A DNA stretch of 64,000 nt from Plantago ovata (GCA_028274465.1 CM051457.1:51492362-51556361); one strand, 5' to 3'. Positions 20,181 through 32,853 are shown, counted from the first letter of the stretch. The notes: a model not told the origin generated them from the letters alone. Numbers and translations: made by a program.

Positions 20181-20743
20181 GCAAAAGTTTAGGTTTGGGG
20201 AGGGGGTATTGGATTTTCAGTACTATATGCTTGTGTGGTTCCTACATGCCTGATTTTACTCAAGTTCATGTGATTTGTCGTGTTTTCTCAAATTTTTGCA
20301 TGCATATCATCCCTAGATTAGTTGTTGCACGTTGTTGTGTGTGGAGTTTATTGCCAAGTCTTTTGAACTTTTTTATTGAGTAGACTAAGTGTTTATGACC
20401 ATTGATCATTTGTTGCATCACTTTGCAAGTAGTTTGAGGCTTGTCTCGCTTGGTTTGTCACATTCGCATGTGCATTAGTTAAACTTAGTAGTCTCGACAT
20501 CACCTTGAGTGGTGTTTCTTCTGTTGCGGTTCACGATGGCCATATAAAATGATGCATGTTAGAATCTATGGTTGTAACCCGTGTAATTATGTACGTAAGA
20601 GGCGACAAGTTCTTCACCTCGATTAGAGATTGCCAAATGCCTAGGAAGGAGGTAGTGTCAGGTGTGCGATTCCTTGTATTAAACCTATTCTATCGAATAG
20701 GTTTGGGGAGGGGGTTTCCTGATTGATCTTGTCTTTCGTCTTT
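20181..20743 (+). other. B-type 3' region up to the A junction
   Basis: Non-coding and matching 1018-1580 of copy 1, including one AACCTATTC/GAATAGGTT stem-loop at about 20683-20704. The match ends at about 20743. Confidence 0.6.
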
Positions 20744-23265
20744 GCATGTTTTATATGGAGTTTATTGCCGAATTTTTTGAACTTTTTTATTGGGTAAATC
20801 AGCTAGCTATGCCATTAATCGTATGCTTCATCTCTATGAATTTGTTTGAGGTTTTTCTCGCTTGGCTTGTCACATTTATGTATTGCACTTAGTTGAGCTA
20901 GGTAGTCTCGACATCACTTAGTGGTGTTTTCTCTATTGCGGTTCACGAAGGCCTTTATAATAGGATGATGCATGTTAGGATTTTTTGGTTGTTTTCCCGA
21001 GTAATTATGTACCTAAGAGGCAACAAGTCTTCACCATGCTTTCAGATTGCTAAATGCCTAGGAAGGAGGTAGTGTGATCCTTTGTTCATAACCTATTCTT
21101 CCGAATAGGTTTGGGGAGGGGGTTACACCATCATTAGACTTGTTTCTGTTTTTCATTCTCGTATCGTGAGTTTATTTTCCTTTTTTCGTAAATTTTGTAC
21201 TCCAACCTATTCTTTCGAATAGGTTTGGGGAAGTCGTGTGAGTCATTTTTGTTTCTCTTTGTTATGCTACTGCTGGCTAAAAAAAATTCGACAAAAAAGG
21301 GAAACTTCCAGAAAAGAAAAAAAAAGAAAAGAAAAAGAATCTGGAAAGAAAAAAAGAAAAGTGAAAAGACCCCAAAAAAGCAAAGAAGGGTCCAAAAAAG
21401 AAAGCCAAATAGCAGTTTAGCAAAGTTTTGAGTCATTTCCATTTTTCGTATTGTTCGTTATCGTATTTTTCTATTTTTTATCCTTTTTGTCTTGAGTGTC
21501 ATCTGTTCTAGACCACCCTCGTCCTGCCATTCAGGAAGTGGTGAATAGCTTAAGACTTTACTTAAGAGATGGGTAGAATAGGGGAGAGTTATCTTTTATA
21601 GGGAACCCTCCTTCGTTTGATGAGAGCCAGTACTGGTTCGACCTCTTTTGAGGGAAAGTCTTAACATGGTGGAACAACAGTAAGTCCTCAGTTTCATAGG
21701 CACGGGACAACCATTCGTATCTTAGCATGCATCATTACGTCGTCACTGACTAGGTCCAGGTAGAGAATGTTACGAGAGACTATCTTGTCTTGACATAAGT
21801 GCTTATGTGGATGTGTATAAGTCAATCGAGGTATTCTTCCACCTATATTCATGTTTTGATTTGTATGGTTTTTGTTCATATGTTATTTGGTAGATTCAGT
21901 AGATTAGTTCATTTTATTTGGCATGAAACTCCATTTTGAGTCTTGCATGTTTTTTGTATTAGAGTCTAGCTTAGTTGCTTGAGGACAAGCAAAGGTTCGG
22001 TTTGGGGAGTTTGATGAATGTGTATTTTACACTTTCATTCGAGTCTTTTTCACCTATTTTAGCTATCCTCTATGTTAATTTAGCTATATTTTAGTACATT
22101 TTATTAGAATAGTGTCACGTTTCTCTTTAGATTTTATTTTACAGGTTTTGGTTGAAATTCGGAGATTTCGGGGCAATTATATTGAAGTCTACAAGGAATT
22201 GGTGTTCCAGAAGCCTATTTGGAGTATCTGAAGGTTTCCGGATAGTATTTGGAGTCTAGGGGCCGAATCTGGAGGTTAGAAGGCTACTAGAAGTCTAAAA
22301 CCGAGTCCGAAAAGGTGAAGAAATCCAAAACCGCGTCGAAAATGCGGAAATTCCGCGAAATAGCTGTGGGGCGAACCGCCGCGGGCAATTTTGGGGCCTA
22401 TATATAGAGCTCAGTTTTTCTCCGAAAATCATATCTTTCCAAGCCTACTTTCTCACCTCTCTCTATAGTTTTAGGAAGGAACTTCCCGGGGCCTGTCCTG
22501 GGAGTTCCGTAGCTTAGGGGATACTTTTTCATAGCAGATTGGAGCGCGTAGGATCGCAATCATCCGGAGATTGACAACCTTCGGTAACTTTGTATCTTAC
22601 AGTTTTTATCTACTTATTTTATTCTTCTTTCAATATGTTTTCTTCTATGATTGCTATTGATTGCATGCCTATTATGAGTAGCTAAACTTATCGTTGGTGG
22701 TAGTATGTGAATTCTTAGCGAGGGAAGATAATCATGCTAATGGCTATATCGCGCATTATACTCCGTGTCATTGCTTTATTTCGTTGATCAGTTGCAACCA
22801 AAATTCTCGTATGTTGTATTGATCATTATGCACACTTGGACACTTGTCGACCAATCAGACCAATTATCTTCGTAGTGTTGAATAATTACGGAACACAATA
22901 GGACGTTAGTTGTTGACAAGTCAGACCCATATTATCTTCGTAGTGCCTAATACTTGCAACAGGACACAAGATTGATTCAAAGATCTCTATGCAAGACCGA
23001 GGAATTTATGCATGATTATCGACCCATTATGTTAAGAAGGACCATACTATCACCAATCTCCATTATCTGCTTGAAAACCCCTATTGCTTTCTATCTGCTG
23101 TTTTATATTCTCTTGTTAAATAGATAAAGCTAGTTATAGTCCTGAGAGAACGACACTCGAGTCATTCTACTACTACACTACGGTTTTCGTTGTAGTTGTG
23201 GATTGCCTTGGCTAAATAACAAATATTATTTGCTGAATCGAGACCTGACAAATCCCAGTTCATCA
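20744..23265 (+). mobile_element. 5'-truncated A-type element inside B copy 2
   Basis: It consists only of the end of an A-type 3' region, polypurine tract and LTR. The LTR is followed by AGAGT (23266-23270), matching the B bases at 2069-2073, so an A-type element inserted there. A later deletion then removed its 5' part together with about 475 bp of B. The 3' region has the two stem-loops (about 21089-21110 and 21205-21226) and the A/G tract with its pairing arms. Confidence 0.7.
22012..23265 (+). repeat. A-family LTR (of truncated element in B)
   Basis: The LTR is 1254 bp, starts TGATGAATG after the polypurine tract and ends GTTCATCA. A TATATATAG box at about 22400 is preceded by a degenerate GGGGCGAACCGCC palindrome. 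No primer-binding site follows, as expected for a 3' LTR. Confidence 0.85.
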
Positions 23266-23690
23266 AGAGTCTGGGTACAATAGGGGAGTGTTATCTTTCT
23301 AAGGGAACCCTCGTTCGTTTGATGAGAGCCAGTATTGGTTCGCCCTCTCTTGAGGAAAAGTCTCGCTTGGTGAACAGTAGTAAGCCCTCGGTTTCATAGG
23401 CACGGGGCAATTATAGTATGATAACATGCATCATTGTGTCGTCACTGACCAGGTCCAGCTAGAAGATGTTACGAGAGACTCCTTTGTTTAACCAAGTGCA
23501 CATGAGAATGTGTATATTCGCAATCGAGGAATTCTTCAACCTACTTGCATGTCATGCTCATTTGGTTTTGTTCATAAGCATTTGGTAGATTCAATAGATT
23601 AGTTCACTTTACTTGGCATGAGACTCCTTTTGTGTTGCATTCAGGATAGTTTGTTGCTTGAGGACAAGCAAAGGTTTGGTTTGGGGAGTT
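23266..23690 (+). other. End of B 3' region and polypurine tract, copy 2
   Basis: Non-coding and matching 2069-2493. It holds the conserved block with GAACCCTC and CACTGACCAGGTCCAG, and the polypurine tract adjoining the LTR. Confidence 0.6.
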
Positions 23691-25094
23691 TGATGAACGC
23701 ATTTTTTACGCGTTCATCTTGTCTTTTTTACCTTATTTTGCTATCTTCTAGCCTTGTTTTTTGGTTAGTTTTGTAGAATAGTGTCACGTTTTGTGTTTTC
23801 TGCATTTTCAGGCACTTAAGTACGAAACGGCATTTTTGGAGCTAAAACCGAGCCTTTTTTATGGAAAAGATGGCCCCGTTGAAGTTCCCCAATCTCCGTG
23901 GCTTGTTCGTGAGTGTCTGAGCCTCAATAAGCATTGAGAAGGATGAGTCCAAGGCACCCGAGGGCCGTACGAGGACAAAAAGATTGAGTTTGAAAACAAA
24001 AATCTGCCCATGAGCCAAGCTAAGCGCCTGGAATAGTGAAGCGCTCCGCTTCATTTTCCAGGAGTTTTGGCACAGCAGCCAAGCGAAGCGCTTGGAGGGC
24101 CCAAGCGCTTCGCTTGCCAAGCGCTCCGCTTGGCCTCTCCAAGCGGTCCGCTTGGCAACGGTTACGTTTTCGGATTTTCCTTCTTCAATCTGATCTTCAG
24201 TTACTTTTTGGAGACTTTTGAACTTTGGCTTCGTTTTGGAGAGCTCCTAAGCCCCAAAACTCAGAGAAAACTCAGATTACATTGTATTCTAGATTGGATT
24301 AAAGGTTTTGGCATAGGATTGCATCCGTTGTTTCATCTACGGAGAGGTTTCATCAATACCCACCGAGTAGTGACAGCTTGGTGGTAACATTGTATCATTA
24401 TCTCTTGTCTAGTAGTTTGATTTGATGTATTCCATTTACAATTCATATGATTTGATGTCTATGTTGATGAATATGAGTAGTTAAATCCTTTGTGTTGGTG
24501 GTAGAATGTAGAATATGCATGCTATGGGTTATGTTTATGCTTACATGAGATTGTGATTCAATCTTGCTGCAAATTCCTTCATATGATTCTTAGTTTCCTA
24601 TAAAATATATTCGAATTGAGTATAGTGACAAACTCTTGGTCAATGAAAGCTATAGGATTGTATGTTAGAGATTTGCAGCATGCTAGATAAATGGTGTTAG
24701 TGACAAGCACCTCTAAAGTATTGATAGTGGTCTTTTATGATGTGTGTCTTGAAAGTTACCTAGACGAGTTACTTAGCAGACTTGATCGAAGATTTTACGC
24801 ACTCAACTTGTGAGCATATTCGTAACCCATGCATGTGTATTTGATTTCTACCACCAACCGTTTTCCAAACTTGATTACAACAATCTGATTTCTCGTTGCT
24901 TTGTTCTAAGAAAGCGATTCTATAAACATTTGAACTCGTTGTCTGAAATAACTAGAAAAAACCACAAACAAAGCCACGTTAGGTCCCGAGAGAACGACAC
25001 TCGGGGAAAACTTGCCATTGCACTCTAGTTTGTGTAGTGATAAGTGTTCTTTGGCTTTTAAAACAAATTTAATTGGTGAAAAACGACATCATCA
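23691..25094 (+). repeat. B-family 3' LTR, copy 2
   Basis: The LTR is 1404 bp, nearly identical to 2494-3898, and ends CATCATCA followed by the same target sequence CTCCC. Its palindrome array lies at about 24076-24155. Confidence 0.85.
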
Positions 25095-25538
25095 CTCCCA
25101 ATGAATGTGTTTGAGAAGAGTAGCCTTGGAAAACTATATGAGCATAAGGCTATTGTGCAATTGGCGGATGGATCCTTTGTGAGACCCGAAGGCGTTGTGA
25201 ATAACGTATTGGTTAAGATTGGTGAAGCTTCTGTGTACACCAATTTTGTAGTTATGCCGGCGTCTACACCTGGGATGGGGGATGTTGTTCTCTTGGGGCG
25301 AACGTTCTTGACTAAGCTACGCTCCGTAATAGACATCTACCGAAGAACTTGCACCATTGAAGTGGATGGCAAGCAACATGTGTTGCGAGCCATATCTGAT
25401 CCAAATATTCACTTCGATGCTTCTCACACTATTAACTACTTTGGTCTTGTTGTCTATGTTCATTCTTATTCACAGGTTCGTGGCATGAGGAGGAGATTCA
25501 TGGAGGGGAAGTCTAATACCCTCAAGAAGAAGAGCTAG
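25095..25538 (+). pseudogene. Gag-protease 3' fragment (X copy 2, first unit)
   Basis: Counterpart of 3899-4342. It opens just after the missing protease active site and stays open to the TAG at 25536. A few substitutions relative to copy 1 are seen, for example Tyr for Ser near the start. It is 5'-truncated by the B insertion. Confidence 0.75.
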
Positions 25539-26543
25539 GCGCAAGAAGGAGTCGAGTCAAAGACTATAAACAATGGCGCTATCCGGGAGGCAACCCAGAG
25601 TTTTTATCGCTTTATTGCAAGCATTCATACTTTGAACAATTTGCTTTTCTTATGTGAATTTGTTCGTCTCTGTGTCGTTTGTGCTTATGTTTATGTTTGA
25701 GTGAATTTTTTCGAGTGATTTTATGAGTAAAATGGTTTTCGGGGATTAAAAACTACGTTTTTTCGAAAACATTCGTCTCTAGGGGGCGATTCGCCCCACA
25801 CGCGGGGCGGTTCGCCCCACACCATATTTTTTTTTAATAATCGAACCATATGAGGGTACAAAAACGGGAGACTTCCCCTTTTTCCTCATTTTCTCCTCCT
25901 TTTCACTCTCTTACTCCGAAAAATCGAAAATTCTTCAATCTTTCATAAAACTTTCAATCTTCCATCAAATTTTGTGTTCTTTAGCTTCAATCGAAGCCCA
26001 TTACGTGCTCTTTCTTTTCATCCGAATAACTTTCACACTAGTGCATTCGTTTTCCAGATCTGAGGTATCTTCACATGAACCCTAATTTTTCATATTTGGG
26101 GGTTTTCTGATGTATGCTTCAATTAGGCTTATATGATGTATGGGTTGGCTGTTTGTGTGATTAGAAACGTTATTCACTATCAACTGCATGTTCAATTATG
26201 CTTGGTTTGTTGGTTTGAGATTTTTGCTAGTAGATATCTATATCTCGTTATGCAATGTTTCTTTTCCTTCCATTCCGTACATATGATTGTGTTTACTGAT
26301 GTGATAATGATGGACATGATGGTAGAATGCATGATTGATGAGTTTGAGGATTTATGATGCTAGAATTTTTGCTACTATGGTATGAATTGAGCCTTATGAT
26401 TTAGGGTTATTGGTTAGACGCACGAGCATAATGTGATATGTACATGACAAAGTTATTTTGGTGTGTTGCATGTTAGTAGCTAGATTTGACATGGAGGATT
26501 TGAGGAGTTCGATTGTTGATGTTATCACTCGTGTGTTTCACTC
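25539..26543 (+). promoter_or_regulatory. ORF2 leader of X copy 2, first unit
   Basis: Non-coding. Two GGGGCGATTCGCCCC-type palindromes lie at about 25784-25822, followed by a short T-run, pyrimidine-rich UTR, donor-like GAG|GTATC near 26065 and intron-like sequence to the duplication junction. Confidence 0.5.
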
Positions 26544-27418
26544 TTGCAAAAGATGGTTGATCACACCCAGAGTTTTCTTAAGCGTTATGAAGAATATTCT
26601 GAGAAGACTAGGGCGAGGCTTGATCGATTGGAAGAAAGCACAAGGCATGCCCATCAGAAGTTGCAAGAGCTAATTGACCGTGGGGAAAGTAGGAAGCAAG
26701 GGAAGTTGCCTAGCAACACTGAGAAATCGATGTCCATTACCTTGGTGGGTGATCTCCTGTTGAAATCACCATCAAGAAGGTTGCTAAGTGTGAGTGTTGC
26801 AAGGATGAAGAACCCCCACTAGCCAAGGAAGAAGAGAAGGACCTTGGTTCTGATGAGAGTGAAGGGGAGCAAGAGGATCCCGAGCTAATCCCTCAAAGTT
26901 TCGATGTTAAGATCGGGATTGGAGAACTTGAAGATGTTCGTGCTACACTAGATACGGGATCTTACTCTAATGTGCTCCCAATGAATGTGTTTGAGAAGAG
27001 TAGCCTTGAAAAACTATCTGAGCATAAGGCTATTGTGCAATTGGCGGATGGATCCTTTGTGAGACCCGAAGGCGTTGTGAAGAACGTATTGGTTAAGATT
27101 GGTGAAGCTTCTGTGTACACCAATTTTGTAGTTATGCCGGCGTCTACACCTGGGATGGGGGATGTTGTTCTCTTGGGGCGAACGTTCTTGACTAAGCTAC
27201 GCTCCGTAATAGACATCTACCGAAGAACTTGCACCATTGAAGTGGATGGCAAGCAACATGTGTTACGAGCCATATCTGATCCAAATATTCACTTCGATGC
27301 TTCTCACACCATTAACTACTTTGGTCTTGTTGTCCATGTTTATTCTTATTCACAGGTTCGTGGCATGACGAGGAGATCCATGAAGGAGAAGTCTAGTACC
27401 CTCAAGAAGAAGAGCTAG
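26544..27418 (+). pseudogene. Gag C-terminus and protease (X copy 2, second unit)
   Basis: Coiled-coil linker and protease as in 5336-6210. One base is missing near 26755, which shifts the frame before the acidic linker. The protease frame is open from about 26972 to the TAG at 27416, and the DTGSYSN codons lie just upstream at about 26952-26970. The premature TAA of copy 1 is absent here. Confidence 0.75.
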
Positions 27419-27983
27419 GCGCAAGAAGGAGTCGAGTCAAATACTATAAACAATGGCGCTATTCGGGAGGCAACCCGGAGTTTTTATCGCTTTTTACCGC
27501 TTTATTGCATGCATTCATACTTTGAACAATTTGCTTTTCTTATGTGAATTTGTTCGTCTCTGTGTCGTTTGTACTTATGTTTATGTTTGAGTGAATGTTT
27601 TCGAGTGGTTTTATGAGTAAAATGGTTTTCGGGGATTAAAAACTGAGTTTTTCGAAAACATTCGTCTCCCTACCTCTGAGCTCTCTGGACGTGGGGGGCG
27701 ATTCGCCCCACATGTGGAGCGATTCGCCCCGCACGGGGCGTGTCGCCCCATACCATCTGAGGGTACAAAAACGGGAGAATTCCCCTTTTTCCTCATTTTC
27801 TCCTCCTTTTCACTCTCTTACTCCCAAAAATCCAAAAAAATAAAAAATTCTTCAATCTTTCATAAAATTTTCAATCTTCCATCAAATTTTGTGTTCTTTA
27901 GCTTCAATCGAAGCCCATTACGTGCTCTTTCTTTTTATCCGAACAACTTTCACACTAGTGCATTTGTTTTCCAGATCTGAGGT
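27419..27983 (+). promoter_or_regulatory. ORF2 leader, X copy 2 second unit
   Basis: Non-coding. Three palindromes lie at about 27692-27750, then pyrimidine-rich UTR up to GAGGT, where the copia LTR begins. Confidence 0.5.
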
Positions 27984-28802
27984 TGTAAGAAAATATGGTC
28001 AGAGTTACCCCTACGGTACGCAGCGGAATTTCAAAAAATTTCTTAACATACAGGTTAATTGATTATGTATATGTCATATATATATATAAACACGTCAATT
28101 AGAAGACTAACCTTACTTCCAAAGAAGCTTCCAAGTCTTCGTAATAATCCGGTGTATCTTCTCCTTCGTCGAAGTCGAAGATATCTACAATACTCTGATT
28201 ATCTGCAAGACAATAAGAGTTAGTTTCCATCTCCTAGAACCTCAACCTTGGTATCCACGGATGAACAGCCTATCGGAATAATGCTAGGATATTCTTTTTG
28301 TGACCAAGAAGGCGGGACGGCGATTCCTCCGGTGAGGTGGCGCGCGCGGGTGGCTATGGAGGAGGGGAGAGTTTTTATTTTCTCTAAGAAAACTGGGTAG
28401 AATAACTGTGTGTAAAACTGTATCCAATATCTAATATCAAATAAGAATCAATCACTAGGAAACCAATATCAAATCTAGATTCATTCCCAATCAAATTAAA
28501 ACTCAATCAGAAAAATCTAACTTATCCCTCGGACTTCTAATAGAGGAAGGAGTCGAACTCCTTCCCCTATCTGGATAACGCGCGCGCGCGCCCAGTCCTA
28601 CGGGAGGTGGGTCCCAATTTTGGGACCCACTTATAGTTCTAAGGCAATTCAAACTCCAAGTAGATTTTGCCATGTGCATATGTTAATTCTAAATTAACAT
28701 ATCCTTTCAAATCAAACCTCTATTATATTTCCAAAATATAATCTTTAATTGTATTTACAATTATTCTAAATTAACATATCCTTTCAAATCAAACCTCTAT
28801 TA
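27984..28802 (-). repeat. Truncated copia LTR remnant
   Basis: It begins TGTAAG exactly as at 6778 and follows that LTR for about 0.8 kb. Relative to it there are several indels: a missing block near 28430, an extra GGAAGGAGTCGAACTCC segment near 28545, and a 40-60 bp repeated segment near 28760. It then joins X intron sequence at the shared bases TATA. The rest of the copia and about 65 bp of X are deleted. Confidence 0.75.
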
Positions 28803-29281
28803 TATGATGTATGGGTTGGTTGTTTGTATGATTAGAAACGTTATTCACTATCAATTGCATGTTCAATTATGCTTGGTTTGTTGGTTTGAGAATTTTGCTA
28901 CTAGATATCTATATCTCGTTATGCAATGTTTCTTTTCCTTCCATTCCGTACATATGATTGTGTTTACTGATGTGATAATGATGGACATGATGGTAGAATG
29001 CATGATTGATGAGTTTGAGGATTTATGATGCTAGAATTTTTGCTACTATGGTATGAATTGAGCCTTATGATTTAGGGTTATTGGTTGTCTAGCACGAGCA
29101 TAATGTGATATGTACATGTAAAAGTTATTTTGGTGTGTTGCATGTTAGTAGCTAGATTAGACATGGAGGATTTGTGGAGTTCGATTTTTGATGTTATCAC
29201 TCGTGTGTTTCACTCTTGCATTTGCATATGCATAAATCTGTTTTGTGTCATACGAGGTATATATTGTTGTTTGTAGGAACC
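28803..29281 (+). other. Intron-like sequence before ORF2 of X
   Basis: T-rich non-coding sequence ending in TTGTTTGTAG at 29276, an acceptor-like site six bases before the ORF2 ATG at 29282. The 74-codon frame at 28804 recurs in sister copies but is broken in element C, so I do not treat it as a gene. Confidence 0.4.
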
Positions 29282-30085
29282 ATGCCACAAAGGGAGAGGA
29301 GCACTCCCACTTGGCTACAATGAAGTATTGGATGTGGTTCGATTACAACCATGTCAAGGAGAGTGATCTCGTTAGAGGTGCGTTCAAGCCATGGGCTTTT
29401 GCAACAACGTCGCGGTTTATCCATAAGAAGGAACGAGAATCCACCAGGAGTGAGCACTCTTATGTCTATTCATGTACCACTGAAGGGATTGAAACCAATA
29501 TTACGACAGAAATCTGTCACAAGGACTGGAAGGTTCGATTGAATAGGAAGGTACCGGGGCGGCCTCACCACAACAAATTCAGTCTTGAGTCGACAGTGGT
29601 GATGAAGTTCCGAATCGCTAACTTGATTCCAAAACATAATGACATGGACACCCAACCCCTCTTTGGGGTGCCCCTCGACTGCCTCTAAAGGGAGCACCAT
29701 ATAGACATCGGGAGCATCAACCGTAGAGAATGTGGGCAACATTGGGCAAAGAAGAAGAAGACCTCTGAGTATCCAAGCAGCTTACTGTAAGTTCCATGGG
29801 GTAGAGAACGTTGGTGGGGGAGACTCTAAGAGAACAACTCTTTCCCCTTCAACAGTTCACCGGCTATTACAGAGATACCGGATCGAAGACCCCATAACTG
29901 CAACGGCTAATCTTGAGGATTCTCTTCGACAATGAAGACTCTGCAATTCTACTAGTGATGATGGTGGTGACAATGAAGACAATAGGGACAATGAGGATGC
30001 CATGAATACTAATGGAGGAGTTGGTCCTATCCGATCTATTACGGGAACTACCACCACCACCACGAGCTCCGATGATCACAAATAA
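29282..30085 (+). pseudogene. ORF2 of X (putative plant transposon protein type), decayed
   Basis: Homologous to ORF2 of element E (56926-58213). The N-terminal hundred residues are missing: the start context joins directly to the equivalent of the VRGLIIPW region. The ATG frame stops after 13 codons; a shifted frame carries the homologous core up to 29688. A further stop and frameshifts follow before an acidic Asp/Asn-rich tail ending at TAA 30083-30085. X, C and D share this shortened form, so the deletion is old. Confidence 0.6.
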
Positions 30086-31688
30086 GGGCTCTCGAGCAAT
30101 CTCAATACCTTACATCTAGCGTGCTCAGCCGACCGAGGCCAAACCACGCGGTAACATCTAGTATCACATCTTATTTCCTCATTTTCTTATTGCTAGGGAC
30201 TAGCTTTAAATTCATGAGGGGGGATAGGATTTAAGTGAATTAGTGTTGTTAGTTTGGAGCTTGGCATTGATAGGATGAGTACAGTACCTTGCATGATTAT
30301 CCGTTTGCATTTGCATTTGCACGTTTACCGCTTTCTTAGTATTTAGTTGCATACACTACATTCATCCTAGGTTAGTCTTGCATGTTTTTTATGTGGAGTT
30401 TATTGCCAAATTTTTGAACTTTTTTATTGGGTAGATTAACTAATTATGACATTAATCATATGCTTCATCTCTATGAATTTGTTTGAGGTTTTTTCTCGCT
30501 TGGCTTATCACATTTATGTATTGCACTTAGTTAAGCTTGGAAGTCTCGACATCACTTAGTGGTGTTTTCTCTACTGCGGTTCACGAAGGCCTTTATGATA
30601 GGATGATGCATGTTAGGATCTTATGGTTGTTTTCCCGAGTAATTATGTACCTAAGAGTCAACAAGTCTTCACCTTGCTTTGAGATTGCTAAATGCCTAGG
30701 AAGGAGGTAGTGTGAGATTGTGTGATCCTTTGTTTGCAACCTATTCTTTCGAATAGGTTTGGGGAGGGGGTTACGCTATCATTAGACTTGTTTTTCAATT
30801 TTTAGTATTTGAGTTTCATTTTCCTTTTTCGTAAATTTTGCACTCCAACCTATTCTTTCGAATAGGTTTGGGGAGGTCGTTTGTGTGTCATTGTAATTTC
30901 TTTTTCGTTATGCTACTGCTGGCTAGAAAAAAAAGAAAAAAGTGAAAAAGAAACATTCCAGAAAAAGGAAAAAAACTGGAAAAGAAAAAAAAAAGAAAAA
31001 AAAGAAAGACCCAAAAAAAAAAAAAAAAAAAAAAAGCAAGGAAGGGTCCAAAAAAAAAAAGAAGCCAAAAAAAAAAAAAAGAGAAGCCAAAAGCAATTTA
31101 GCAAAGTGTTTGTCTCATTTTTCAATTTTTGTAATGTTCGTAATCGTGTTGTAATTTTTTGTCTTTCTGTTTGAGTGTCATCTGTTCTAGACCACCCCCG
31201 TCCTGCCATTCAGGTTGTGATGAATAGCTTAAGACTTTGCTTGAGAGATGGGTAGAATAGGGGAGTGTTATCTTTTTTTAGGGAACCCTCCTTCGTTTGA
31301 TGAGAGCCAGTATTGGTTCGACCTCTTTGAGGTAAAGTCTTAACTTGGTGAATAGCCGTAAGTCCTCAGTTTCATAGGCACGGGACAACCATTCGTATTT
31401 TAACATGTTTCATTACGTCGTCACTGACTAGGTCCAGGTAGAGAATGTTACGAGAGACTATCTTGTCTTGACATAAGTGCTTATGTGAATGTGTATGAGT
31501 CAATCGAGGCATTCTTCAACCTATATCCATGTTATGATTTGTATGTTTTTTGTTCATATGTTTTTGATAAACTCAATAGATTAGTTCATTTCATTTGGCA
31601 TGAGACTCCATTTTTGTGTTGCATTATTTTTTGCATTAGAGTCCAGCTTAGTTGCTTGAGGACAAGCAAAGGTTCGGTTTGGGGAGTT
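30086..31688 (+). other. Conserved 3' non-coding region of X and polypurine tract
   Basis: Stem-loops AACCTATTC/GAATAGGTT lie at 30738-30759 and 30847-30868. The A/G tract (about 30925-31085) is enclosed by ACTGCTGGCT (30915-30924) and AGCCAAAAGCA (about 31085-31095), with TTCCAG/CTGGAA and GACCC/GGGTC between. The polypurine tract ends at 31688. Open frames here are low-complexity. Confidence 0.6.
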
Positions 31689-32850
31689 TGATGAACGTGT
31701 ATTTTACACTTTCATTCGAGTCTTTTTTCACCAATTTAGCTATCCTCTATGTTAATTTAGCTATATTTTAGTGCATTTTATTAGAATAGTGTCACATTTT
31801 CCTTTAGTTTGCATATTACAGGTTTTGAGTGAAAAACGTGGTTTTCCGGGCAATTATATTGAAGAGAACGAAGAATTGGTGTTCCGAGGACATTTTGGAG
31901 TATCTAGAAGATTCCGGATAAAAGGTCACTAGAAGGCATAAACCGAGTCCGAAAAGGAAAAGAAATCCAAAAACACGTCGAAAATGCGTCCAAGGCCGGC
32001 TGGAACTCCCGGGTGATTCGCCCGGGACGTGGGGCGATTCGCCCCACACCAGGCGATTCGCCCGGTGTGTGGGGCGACTCGCCCCACACCTTCCGAACCT
32101 CTATATATAGTTGCTCTGTTTTCTCCGTTTTGATACTTTCTAAGACCTTTTTTCACACCTTTCTCATTAGTTTTAGGTAGGAATTCTCCAGAGCCTGTTC
32201 TGGGAATTCTTAGCATAGGAGATACTTTTTCTTATCGATTTGGAGCTTGTGAGATCGCGATTCTTCGGAGATTGACAACCTTCGGTAACATTGTATCTCA
32301 GATTTTTCTATTTATATTTATTTATCCTTCAACATGTTTTCATTCAATCTTGCTATGATTTCTGTTGATTGCATGACATCTATGAGTAGCTAAATCTATT
32401 GTTGGTGATAGTATGTGATTTCTTAGCGAAGGGTTAGTAATTATGCTGATGGCGGTAAAGCGAATCAGACTTTGAGTTATTGCTTTATTTCTTTGATCTA
32501 TCGCCCTCTATCTTCGTAGTGTTGAATAATAACGGAACACATTGGACAATTCATGATCAAAGATCTCTATGCAAAACGATCGGGTACTTCATGCATGATT
32601 ATTAACCCACTATGATTTGAATGATCATACTATCACTAACTTCCATTATCTTGATAAGAAAAACATGTGCTAAGTCGTTTGTTGATTTTATAATTTAAGT
32701 TAGATTAGATAAAGCTAGTTATAGTCCTTAGAGTTTGACACTCGAGGTTATTTTACTGCTACATTACGGTTTTCGTTGTAGTTGTGAATTGCCTTTGGCT
32801 AAATACAAATTTATTTGATTAATTAGAATCTGACAAATTCCGGTTCATCA
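31689..32850 (+). repeat. A-family LTR shared by X (3') and D (5')
   Basis: The LTR is 1162 bp and begins TGATGAACG. A polypurine tract precedes it and a primer-binding site follows, so it has an internal region on each side, as produced by recombination between LTRs of neighbouring elements. Four palindromes fill about 32008-32090, right before TATATATAG at 32102-32110. Confidence 0.85.
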
Positions 32851-32853
32851 AAT

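Larger units (their letters stand above)
19434..25094 (+). mobile_element. B-family element, copy 2, with embedded A-type fragment
   Basis: From 19434 the sequence repeats 271 onward at near identity, an offset of 19163. At about 20743 it switches to A-type 3' region and LTR (20744-23265). It returns to B at the bases equivalent to 2069, and ends with a B LTR at 25094. The B bases equivalent to about 1594-2068 are missing. The copy begins at a junction to copia DNA, so this is a tandem segmental duplication of the left part of the window rather than a second transposition. Confidence 0.8.
25095..27983 (+). mobile_element. Element X internal region, copy 2 (left part)
   Basis: This repeats 3899-6777 with the same internal direct duplication and the same copia insertion point, so both events are older than the segmental duplication. 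X resumes after a copia LTR remnant at about 28803. Confidence 0.75.
28803..31688 (+). mobile_element. Element X copy 2, right part (ORF2, 3' region)
   Basis: The remainder of X after the copia scar: end of the ORF2 intron, decayed ORF2, 3' non-coding region and polypurine tract abutting the LTR at 31689. Confidence 0.75.
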
